Source: Prorocentrum cordatum (lineage: Eukaryota; Sar; Dinophyceae; Prorocentrales; Prorocentraceae). Taken from it: a DNA stretch of 64,000 nt. This document shows, one piece after another, positions 56,108-64,000 of this stretch. The notes beneath the pieces are model-generated. The model saw only the letters and a program-made list of their open reading frames with translations. It did no database searches and was not told the origin of the DNA. Made by a program: the position numbers and the translations under genes. Location of the stretch: the NCBI GenBank assembly GCA_963575745.1, contig CAUYUJ010018644.1, positions 1 through 64,000 of the forward strand, in the 5' to 3' direction. The stretch's first letter is position 1. Each line of letters begins with the position of its first letter.

Positions 56108-57120
56108 TCAAGCTGGCTTGCAAATGCTGATGGCGAAGTCTGGGAGGGGCGCTGACTGTGCGCGCTGGTCGTCTCTGTGCTGGTTCAGAGCAAAGTTCAA
56201 GCAATGCTCGTCGGGCGCGACAGCGCTGTGCGAATCAAAACGTGCTGGACGGGGAGACATTACCCCTGGAAAACCCCGACTCCGCCAGATAACAGTCTGC
56301 CAGCGCCCAGCTATGTACACAGGCCTGCTGACCGTCGCTTAGCTGCCACCTACTGCGGCCTGGGTCCCGACGACGAGGACGACGCCGCTGCTGGCGAAGA
56401 CCCCGATCCCGACGCTGCTGGCGAAAACCCCGATTCCGATGCTGGCCACGACCACCTCGCGTCATTGACCATCCTCTCCGTGGGGGCGTCGGAGTCGAAC
56501 CCCTCCTCCTGAATATGCTCCTTCTCCGGCTGCATCTGCTGCGCCTGCTCGTCCCCGGCGGTGCTGCTCCCTAGGCCCCACTCGAGCTGCGATTCGAGCT
56601 CCTCCTCGCTGTCCAAGTCTGCTGCTCCTTGCTGCTGCTGCGGCTGCGGCCGCGAGTACGGGCCATCGCCGCGCAGGAGGCGCGCCAGCGTTCTCTTGTA
56701 GTGCTGGGTCTTGGGGAAGCGCCGGCACGGCTCGCGGAGGCTCTGCTTCAAGGCGCCGTTGGTCACGCGGGCCCGGTCCCATGCTCCGCACTGCACACAG
56801 ACCTCGCCGTAGCCAAGCCCACGAGCAGACGTAGGGAGTCCCTTCCACTGCCCTGGAGGGATCGTGTAGGCGTGGTGCGCGACGTGGATAGAGCCCGCTG
56901 CAGGGAAACCATATGCGCCAGGGAGCCAGCTCTGAGGAACAAGCACTCCGTCGGCAGGGCCACGGATCATGGTCGGCGGAGCCGCGTAGTCGCGGTTGTC
57001 ATGGTAGTGGTCCACGGGTTTCATGATGCCAGCTGAGTTGTACATCTTGCTGTTGCGGTATGGCTGACGGGGGCGATCGAACGTGCGGTAGTCGTCGAGC
57101 ACGATCTGCTGAGCCGCCAT
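56108..57120 (-). CDS. Acidic protein with CxxC site, unknown
   Basis: ATG at 57,120 opens a 256-codon frame ending near 56,350: MAAQQIVLDDYRTFDRPR, a PVDHYHDNRDYAAPP segment, IHVAHHAYTIPPGQWKG, CVQCGAWDRARV with a later Cys in SLREPCRRF (a CxxC...C zinc-like site), LARLLRGDGPYSRP, a Gln run, then an acidic Glu/Asp/Ser tail. The Cys-x2-Cys followed by Leu/Cys and L-x2-LL-x-GxxP spacing resembles short zinc modules I recall near dinoflagellate mobile elements. A further minus frame at 56,320-56,108 (APDEHCLNFALNQHRDD) could be a 3' exon if the stop is bypassed by splicing. A possible 5' exon lies at 57,515-57,430 (MAKWFVYASESVGAVG). Function unknown. Confidence 0.6.
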
Positions 57121-57289
57121 AGCGAACTGACGATGACCGATGTCGGGCGAGATCTGTCAGCGAAGCCGAAAAACAGAACCTGAACCAAACTGGCTGCAGG
57201 GACGGAGACGGTATCGTGTTCCCAACAGCCCCACAGGGCCAACGGCGTGTTGGATATATATTATCCTCTTGCTGCCCTTGCTTCTCCTC

Positions 57290-57425
57290 TTCACCCAGCC
57301 CCCTCCCCCTCCTCCTCCTCCTCCCCCTCCTCCTTCCCTTCCTCCTCCTCCTCCTCCTTCTCCTCCTCCTCTTCCTCCTCCTCCCCCCCCTCCTCCTCCT
57401 CCTCCTCCTCCTCCTGCTCCCCATC
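57290..57425. repeat. (CCT)n microsatellite
   Basis: About 130 bp of CCT/CTC repeats upstream of the 57.1 kb start codon, probably intronic on the minus strand. Confidence 0.9.
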
Positions 57426-57429
57426 CCTC

Positions 57430-57723
57430 TGGGCCGGGTAGGGTTTCGCACTTTCTGTTCGTGGACGTCCTACGGCCCCTACGGATTCACTGGCATACAC
57501 AAACCACTTGGCCATGAATCATTGCGCGTGTCTGTTGTGAGTTAGATGCCCATGCCAGCGCGCGCACTACTACGACATATCGCAACGATTTTGAAAATGG
57601 GTCGCCCTCCATCCATGCAACTGTTGGAACTGAACGCTTTCAAGAACATATTTATCGAGGAAGTGCGGACTGCACCCCGGCAGATTTCGAGGCCCCGAGC
57701 CACCCGAGAGCCCGAACCAAGCC
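57430..57723. other. Ambiguous short open frames on both strands
   Basis: 57,546-57,740 is open on plus (LLELNAFKNIFIEEVRT) and in two minus frames (FLDKYVLESVQFQQLHG). I cannot choose between them and call no gene. Confidence 0.3.
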
Positions 57724-57759
57724 CAGACCACCACGCCACTTGCTAAGCGCCAGTGAGCC
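57724..57759. repeat. 36-bp array terminus, inverted copy of 32,343
   Basis: CAGACCACCACGCCACTTGC then TAAGCGCCAGTGAGCC. Reverse complement of 32,343-32,378 with one mismatch; it sits directly left of the 122-bp array here. Confidence 0.85.
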
Positions 57760-58125
57760 GGGGGAGGACGAATCCCAAACCGGCGCCCTCGCTTGAGACG
57801 CAAAACGGGCCCCGGGGGAGGTGCCCACAGGAGCCCAGAGCGGCCTCCGGCACCGTTTCCGGACAGATCCGGCGGATCCGCGGACGAATCCCAAACCGGC
57901 GCCCTCGCTTGAGACATCCCCACAAAACGGGCCCCGGGGGAGGTGCCCACAGGAGCCCAGAGCGGCCTCCGGCACCGTTTCCGGACAGATCCGGCGGATC
58001 CGCGGACGAATCCCAAACCGGCGCCCTCGCTTGAGACATCCCCACAAAACGGGCCCCGGGGGAGGTGCCCACAGGAGCCCAGAGCGGCCTCCGGCACCGT
58101 TTCCGGACAGATCCGGCAGATACGA
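57760..58125. repeat. 122-bp array, three units plus truncated first unit
   Basis: Same unit and orientation as 31.2-32.3 kb. The first unit has the same truncated junction GGGGGAGGACGAATCCC seen near the end of the other array. Breaks off at CAGATCCGGCAGATACG. Confidence 0.95.
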
Positions 58126-58559
58126 TTCTTTCAATCCTGGTGGCTTTCCTCGGTTTCGGGCTTCGGTGCCGCGTTCTGGCATCATGGCGCAGCAAAGACG
58201 GATCTGGGGAAGGGGTCGGGACGTTCTGGGGCCGCGGGGGCTGAGGATGCGGTGTGTGGAAGAGCAGGATGAGGAGGAGGAGGAGGAGGAGGAGGAAAAG
58301 GAGGAGGAGGCGGAGGAGGCGGAAGAGGAGGACCAGGGTGCGGGAGGAGGAGGAGGATGAGCAGGAGTAGGATGAGGAGGAAGAGGATGAACAGGAGTAG
58401 GAGGAGGAGGAGGAGAAGAAGGAGGATGCGGTAGGACGATGATGATGATGCTGCTGATGATGATGATGATGACGATGATGATGATGATGATGATGAGGAG
58501 GAGGAGGAGGAGGAGGAGGAGGAGGAAGAGGTGGGCGAGGAGGAGGAGGAGGAGATTTC
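58126..58559. other. GAGG and GAT low-complexity DNA
   Basis: 58,266-58,420 is GAGGAGG, 58,438-58,495 (GAT)n, 58,497-58,555 GAGGAG. No gene. Confidence 0.6.
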
Positions 58560-58785
58560 TCGGGGCGCGCGATTTCCGCAGACTTTTCGCCGCTGGTTCG
58601 CCCCCTCGCGAGCCTCGCCCTCCTGATGCTCACGCTCTTTCTCCTCTCGATCATTTCCCTCTCGCCCAGAAGCGCGCGCCCCTTCTTCTATATACAGAAA
58701 CTCCCGATCAACCGCAGAGCGGCGGATGTTATACACACCGTACCATTCAGAAACGCTGCCCTTGAGAGCTGACGGGAAGCGAGAG
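58560..58785 (-). CDS. Possible exon, unknown protein
   Basis: After the CGTCAG at about 58,770 the minus frame reads LKGSVSEWYGVYNIRRSA, VDREFLYIEEGARASG and a charged Glu/Arg stretch, ending in low-complexity sequence. The first part lies in a 100-bp block duplicated near 62.2 kb, so this may be repeat sequence rather than a gene. Confidence 0.3.
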
Positions 58786-58899
58786 GAGGAGACACATATA
58801 TTGAAACAAAGCAAGCAACCAGAGTGAACTGAGAGATCTCTGGGGACAGTTGGGTGGCACTGGAGGTTTCTTCGGGTCATCTCTGGTGCTGGTGTGGAG

Positions 58900-59260
58900 G
58901 GGAGGGGAAAAGGAGGAGGAAGGTGGACAACGACGACAACGACGAGGAAAAGGGGAAACTGGAGGAGGACGACGATGAGGACAAAGACGAGAACGAGGAC
59001 GAAGACGACGACGAGGTGGGGGATGAGGAGGAGGTGGAGGAGATCAACAGGGACCAGACTCTTTGAGCCATATTACGAGGATGAGGGCTAGGACGAGGAG
59101 GAGGAAAACGAAAAGGACGAGGACGAGAACGAGGAGGATGACGAGGACGAGGAGGATGACGAGGACGAGGATAAGGATGAGGACGAGAAGGATGAAGAGG
59201 AGGAGGAAGAGGAGGACGGGGAGGAAACGGACGAAGACGAGGAGGGGGAGGAGGACGAGG
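58900..59260. repeat. GACGAGGA-type low-complexity tract
   Basis: Interrupted GACGAGGAGGA/GACGACGA repeats. Asp/Glu, Arg/Thr and Ser frames are artefacts. Confidence 0.85.
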
Positions 59261-59600
59261 GCCCTGGCATCTTTGGGTCTTGGGGCACTCTTGGGGCTAC
59301 CTTGGAGGGTATTGGGATCATCTTGGGGCTCTTTGAGGGGGCCTCGTGGGGCCCTCTTAGAGCCCTCTTGGCTCTTGGGGGGCCGGAAGGCCTCTTAAGG
59401 ACAGTTTGGAGGCCATCGTTCAAATAATGGGGTTCCGAATTCAGTTCCCCCCTCCAGGGCCCCCAAATTCACCTCTTAGTAGCCCTCTTTGGCGCTCCTG
59501 GGGCCGTCTTGAGTGCATCGTGGGCCCCTCTAGGGGCCCCCTTGGGCCATCTTGGGGTCATCGTTAAGCCAAACTGGAAAACAAGTCGGAAACGAAAAGG
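59261..59600. repeat. Degenerate TCTTGGGGC 11-mer array
   Basis: CATCTTGGGGCTCTTTGAGG-type units, reverse-complement style of the 39.1 kb array, in two blocks. Confidence 0.7.
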
Positions 59601-59805
59601 CAAGAAGGCGAACACTTTTGATTTACTTCAGATTGTTGAAAGATTTGGGCCTCTCAGGGGGGTCACGGGCTCCAGAAGCATTTGGCGCCTGTTTGTGGCA
59701 CTCTTAGGGCCCCTTGGAGGCATGTCAGAACTTGTATTGAATCATTTCCGGCTATCTTGAGCCATCTTGGGTATCCTCTTGGAGCCATTTTGGCCGCCCC
59801 CCCCC
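59601..59805. other. Spacer with GAGCCATTTTGGCC
   Basis: No gene. GAGCCATTTTGGCC at about 59,778 resembles part of the dinoflagellate spliced leader but lacks the rest. Confidence 0.3.
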
Positions 59806-59931
59806 CCCGTCCAGATCCCTGGGAGTGGTATGGGGGAGGGGTAAACCCCTTCCCCGAAGGGGAAGAAGGGGCCTCGGAAAAAGGATGACAAATACCGTCA
59901 GACCACTTTCGCACAGAGGGCTGGTGGGACT
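59806..59931. repeat. Inverted copy of the 38.94-39.07 kb module
   Basis: Contains GGGGTAAACCCCTTCCCC and CAGAGGGCTGGTGGGACTTG. It directly precedes copy B of the composite element. Confidence 0.7.
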
Positions 59932-59944
59932 TGATGGTAATCAT

Positions 59945-60607
59945 TTCGGGCGTTGCACGAATTTGTTTTTCGCGAAATGAAACTGGACTGGACTGACTGG
60001 TCGGGCTCGTTACGAGCCAGTTATATGTTCGGTCGCCGAGGGGCGCAACCTATGGCGTAACCATTAGGAGCCAATTATATTCTCAGCGGAAGAAGAAGCA
60101 ACCTACGGCGCAACCACCCGGAGCCAGTTATATTTTCGGAGGCCGAGGGCGCAACCTATGGCGCAACCAATCGTTGCCAGTTATATTCTCGGCGGACGAG
60201 GGGCGCAAGCTATGGCGCAACCGGTAGGAGCCAGTCATATTCTCGGCGGCCGAGGGCGCAACCTATGGCGCAACCAAAAGGAGCCAGTCATATTCTCGAC
60301 GGCCGAGGGCGCAACCTATGGCGCAGCCAATAGGAGACAGTTATATTCTCGGCGGCCGAGGGGCGCAACTTATAGCGCAAGAAACAGGAGCCAGCTAAAT
60401 TCTCGGCGGCCGAGGGCGCAACCTATGGCGCAACCAATAGGAGCCACTTATTTTCTCCGCGGCCGAGAGCCCAACCCATGGCGCAACCAATAGGAGCCAG
60501 TCACATTCTCGGCGGCCGAGGGCGAGGACGAGGATGAACAACGAGGACGATGATGAACGACGACGCCCACGACGACGACGCCGACGACGGCGGCGGTGAG
60601 CGAAGGG

Positions 60608-60638
<31 letters not shown>

Positions 60639-60691
60639 GCGGCAATGGCGGCGGCGCCGAAGGCCACGACGACGACGGCGACGGCGACGGC

Positions 60692-60725
<34 letters not shown>

Positions 60726-60870
60726 AGCGCCGCTACCACGACGACCCCCGAGGCGACGACGAACTCACTGATGGGGCACAGACTGGCTGGACATCCATAT
60801 CCGTGCGGGGCTACGCCCGATGTATGCTCGTCGTTTGGGTTGGCCATGTGGCCCAAGCGGCGAGCTGTCT
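59945..60870 (+). mobile_element. Composite repeat element, copy B
   Basis: 5' module (TTTGTTTTTCGCGAAATGAA, GGACTGGACTGACTGGTCG), about nine 56-bp-type units with GAGCCAGTTATATTCTCGGC, then an inserted GAC/GGC trinucleotide block (60,525-60,765), then the 3' module (GGGGCTACGCCCGATGTATG, CCCAAGCGGCGAGCTGT). No coding capacity. Confidence 0.65.
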
Positions 60871-60966
60871 GGTGATTTCGGTTGGCCTCTTGGGGCCCTT
60901 TGGGGGATCCCATCGGGGCGCCTCTTGAGGCGTCCTCCTGGGTGCCACTTGAACCGTCTTGAGGCA

Positions 60967-61319
60967 ATCTTGGACCGTCTGGGAGCGCTCTTGGGCCGTC
61001 TTGGGGTCCTCTTGGGCCGTCTTGAGGGCAGGCGAGACATCGCCCGACGCCAGTTGTTCCAGGGTCGATGGTCGATCATGCGGCTGAGCGGCCGAGGGCG
61101 GCTCGACGAGGTGATGGTCATGGTGACCATCACCTCGCCGCGGCTCGACGAGGTGATGGTCATGGTGACCATCACCTCGTCGAGCCGCCCTCGGCCGCTC
61201 AGCCGCATGATCGACCATCGACCCTGGAACAACTGGCGTCGGGCGATGTCTCGCCTGCCCTCAAGACGGCCCAAGAGGACCCCAAGACGGCCCAAGAACG
61301 CTCCCAGACGGTCCAAGAT
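60967..61319. repeat. 353-bp near-perfect palindrome
   Basis: Arms 60,967-61,137 and 61,149-61,319, 171 bp each, are reverse complements with one mismatch, checked base by base; the spacer is 11 bp. Each arm ends in the smaller palindrome GAGGTGATGGTCA-TGG-TGACCATCACCTC. The outer 60 bp of each arm consists of the CTTGGGCCGTC-type degenerate repeat. Confidence 0.97.
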
Positions 61320-62157
61320 GGCCTGGCGGCCCACGCAGATCGCCCAGGAAAGTCGCTCTCTCGCCGCTCCCCCTCACACTCGCGGGAGGAGGGGGAGGAT
61401 TATTTATGGGAGAGAAAGGAGGAGGAGGAGGAGGAGGAGGAGGAGGAGGAGGAGGAGGAGGAGGAGGAGGAGGAGAAGGAGCGGTATGACGTGACGGAGG
61501 GAGAGGCGAAGAATGGGAACGACACTGCGGAGCTCGGAGGCAGGCAAGGGGGACGGGGAGGAGGAAGGGAAAGGGAAGGGGAGGAGGAGGAGGAGGATGA
61601 TGATAATGACCCGATGGCGCTGACGAGGGGGAGGGGAAAACGGAGGGAGCAATTGACCAGATGGACATGAACATGGATCTCGAGGACGGGGTATCAACGA
61701 ACACGATGGCGATGGCTTCCAGAGTCCTCGTCGTCCTCCTCCCACTTCTCCTCCCCGTCTTCGCCCGCTTCCTCCGCGTCCTCCCTTTCCTCCTCTTCCT
61801 CCTCGTCCTCCTTCTCGTCCTCAACCTCTTCCTCGTCCTCCTCCTCATCCTCGTCCTCGTCTCTCTCCTCGGCATCGTCCTCAACATTCTCGTTTTCCTC
61901 CTCGTCCTCGTCCTAGCCCTCATCCTCGTAAGATGGCTCCAAGAGTATTCGTCCCCGTTTTCCGCCTCCTCATCCTCATCCCTGTCTTCGTCATCGTTCT
62001 CGTCCTTGTCCTCATCGTAGTCCTCCTCATTTTCCTCCTCTTCCTCGTCGCCGTCGTCGTCCTCCTTCTCCTCATAATCCTCCCTTACCCCTTGCCCCCA
62101 CGCGAGCCCCAGAGATGGCCCGAAGATGCCCTGCATGGCCCCCCCCCTTCGGCCCAG
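61320..62157. other. GAGG then CTCGTC low-complexity DNA
   Basis: 61,415-61,480 is (GAG)n, and 61,720-62,080 is CTCGTCCTC-type pyrimidine DNA. Open frames are artefacts; no gene. Confidence 0.6.
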
Positions 62158-62257
62158 AGATCTCTCAGTTCACCATGGTTGCCCGGTTTGCTTCACGATC
62201 TGTGTCTCATCCTCCCGTTCCCCGTCAGTTCTCAAGGGCGGCGTTTCTGAATGGGTT
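62158..62257 (+). repeat. 100-bp block, inverted copy at 58,743-58,842
   Basis: Begins CCAGAGATCTCTCAGTTCAC and ends TCTCAAGGGCGGCGTTTCTG. The other copy is about 80 percent identical by eye and diverges sharply at both ends. Confidence 0.75.
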
Positions 62258-62564
62258 GACGGGGATACGCGAGGCCTCTAGGAGTTTTGAATTCGTTTCG
62301 CGTTCTCGCCTCTTCTGGCTCCCGACAGCCCAGGAATACCCAAGAGCCCATCCAAAGCGCCCTGAGACGGCCGAGACGGCCCTAGACGGCCCCCGAAATA
62401 GCACAATACGGTCCCAAGCGGCCCGTCAAGCCGGTCCAAACCCCAAGAGGAACCCGACAGAGGAGAAGGAGGCAGAGGAGGGGGGAAAGATGACGAAAAT
62501 TACACGGCTGAAGGGGAGGACGAAAGGGAAGAGGAAACAACATATCAGGTGTTGGAGTTTCACA
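62258..62564. other. Spacer, no gene
   Basis: Includes a short GACGGCC-type repeat stretch (62,350-62,440). GGGGATACGCGAGGCC near 62,262 recalls 40,034. Confidence 0.4.
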
Positions 62565-62985
62565 AGACAGCTCGCCGCTTGGGCCACACGGCCAACCCGA
62601 ACGACGAGCACACATCGGGCGTAGCCCCGCACGCATTTGGATGTCCAGCCAGTCTGGGCCCCGTCAGTGAGTTCGTCGTCGCCTCGGGCGTCGTCGTGGT
62701 AGCGGTGCTCGTTGTCGTCGTCGCCGCCGCCGTCGTCGCTGTCGTCGCCGTCGCAGTTGTCTTCGGCGCCGCCGCCGTCGCCGCCGTTTTCGTCGGCGCC
62801 GTCGCCGCCGCCGTCGCCGTCCTCTTCGCCGCCGTCGTCGTCGGCGTCGTCGTCGTGGGCGTCGTCGTTCATGTTCGTCCTCGTCGTTCATCATCGTCCT
62901 TGCCCTCGGCCGCCGAGAATATGACTGGCTCCTATTGGTTGCGCCATAGGTTGCGCCCCTCGGCCGTCGAGAATAGAATTGTCTC
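62565..62985 (-). mobile_element. Composite repeat element, copy C (short)
   Basis: Reverse-oriented 3' module (62,565-62,675), GTC/GCC trinucleotide block (62,676-62,900) and one 56-bp-type unit. Shares the trinucleotide block with copy B, so B and C form a subfamily. The 5' module is missing. Confidence 0.6.
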
Positions 62986-63112
62986 ATATATAATACTCAG
63001 TTTAGGAGCGTGCCGACCGAAATCGAACTCGCGAGCACCAGGCCCGCCCGTGTTAAGATTCTACGGGGGACGGGGGTTGCAATGCGAATGCCGCGGCTTG
63101 GGCTGCAATCGC

Positions 63113-63815
63113 AAAACAGCTCGCCGCTTGGGCCCCGCGGCCAGCCTAGACGGCGAGCATAAATCGGGTGAAACCCCGCACGCAATTCAAAGTCCAACCA
63201 GTCTGGGCCACATCGGTCCTCTTCTTGGTTGCGCCATATGTTGCGCCCCTCGGCCGTCGGGAATATAACGGGCTCCTATTGGTTTCGCCATATGTTGCGC
63301 CCTCGGCCGCCGACAACAAATTGTCTTCTGATTGGTTGCGCCATAGGTTGCGCCCTCAGCCGCCGAGAATGAAACGTCCTCCCATTGGTTGCGCCATAGG
63401 TTGCGCCCTCGGCCGCCGAAGATAAAACGTCTCCTCTTGGTTGCGCCATAGCTTGCGCCCTCGGCCGCCGAGACTGAAACGTCCTCCTATTGGTTGCGTC
63501 CTCGGCCGCCGAGAACAAGACGTCCTCCCATTGGTTGCGCCATAGGTTGCGCCCTCGGCCGCCGACAATAAAACGCCCTCGTACTGGTTGCGCCATAGGT
63601 TGCGCCCTCGGCCGCCGAGAATAAAACGTCCTATTGGTTGCGCCATAAGTTGCGCCCTCGGCCGCCGAGGATAAAACGGCCTCCCATTGGTGGCGCCATA
63701 GGTTGCGCACTGGGTCGCCGAATTGTTTACGCCCTCCTCACATGTGCGACCAGTTCAGTCCAGTCAGTCCAGTCAGTCCAGTCAGCTTACTTCGCGAAAA
63801 ACAAATTCGGGCTAC
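63113..63815 (-). mobile_element. Composite repeat element, copy D
   Basis: Inverted copy with all three parts: 3' module 63,113-63,222, about ten 50-56 bp units (63,223-63,720) and the 5' module with TCAGTCCAGTCAGTCCAGTC and TTCGCGAAAAACAAATTCG. The 3' module matches copy A closely over about 100 bp. Confidence 0.65.
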
Positions 63816-64000
63816 GCCAGCAAAAAAAAACAAGTATAAAGATTTTCGTCATGCGTAAGTGCATATACATATATATATATATATATGTGCATATGAGTAT
63901 ATGTGTATATGTTATATATATGTATATGTATATGCGCGCATGGGGGGGGACGCACCCACGTTCGACGTCTGCATTTTTTCTTCACGCGTTACAGGAATGG
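63816..64000. other. TATATG microsatellite at window end
   Basis: ATATAT/TATATGTA tract at 63,860-63,935, then unremarkable sequence. No gene. Confidence 0.6.

Noticed and set aside
57546-57740. Small gene on plus strand
   Set aside because: Plus and two minus frames look equally protein-like; no splice or start evidence separates them.
59777-59791. Spliced-leader relic (GAGCCATTTTGGCC)
   Set aside because: Only about 11 bases match the dinoflagellate spliced-leader core; the CCGTA start and CTCAAG end are absent, and the surrounding array is rich in similar GCCATCTTGG words.
63000-63060. tRNA gene
   Set aside because: CGAACTCGCGAGCACC looked loosely like part of a tRNA, but no cloverleaf with acceptor stem and both box elements could be formed.

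Overview
The window looks like nuclear DNA of a dinoflagellate; this is an inference. Four things point that way. It is GC-rich and dominated by tandem arrays and microsatellites. Nearly every stretch that reads as protein lies on the minus strand, as in dinoflagellate unidirectional gene clusters. Genes are broken into small exons separated by low-complexity introns, some with non-GT donors. Several proteins look like families I recall as abundant in dinoflagellate genomes (from memory, not searched). I saw no bacterial operons, CRISPR arrays, rRNA, convincing tRNA or complete spliced-leader sequence.

Layout. 0-5 kb: repeat families and one clear minus-strand exon (0.87-1.19 kb). 6.3-10.4 kb: minus-strand exons including a 545-codon open exon with a Cys-rich, mobile-element-like protein. 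11.2-14.8 kb: two multi-exon unknown genes. 15.7-16.3 kb: an AAGAACATT array. 18.0-25.8 kb: several unknown genes, including a highly charged nuclear-type protein (19.7-21.3 kb). 26-33 kb: mostly repeats, with an exon at 30.4-30.7 kb and small exons at 32.6-33.2 kb. 33.6-35.8 kb: a gene with a methyltransferase-like segment and a basic tail. 36-45 kb: almost entirely repeats. 45.6-57.1 kb is the gene-rich core: an unknown helical protein, a compact C5 cytosine DNA methyltransferase preceded by a CpG-dense tandem array, an unknown multi-exon gene, a large transposase-like zinc-finger protein, and a Cys2-containing acidic protein. 57.7-64 kb: repeats again, including a 353-bp near-perfect palindrome and three copies of a composite element.

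Many repeats are not independent. Six or more families recur at two to four loci, several in inverted orientation. Two array families each show a 35-36 bp terminus that occurs in inverted orientation at their two loci, which suggests mobile elements carrying tandem arrays. The cytosine methyltransferase, the transposase-like proteins and the dense repeats are compatible with a mobile-element-rich region. No reverse transcriptase or integrase was seen, so no complete autonomous element can be claimed. Exon boundaries were inferred by eye from reading frame and splice-like sites and are approximate unless stated.
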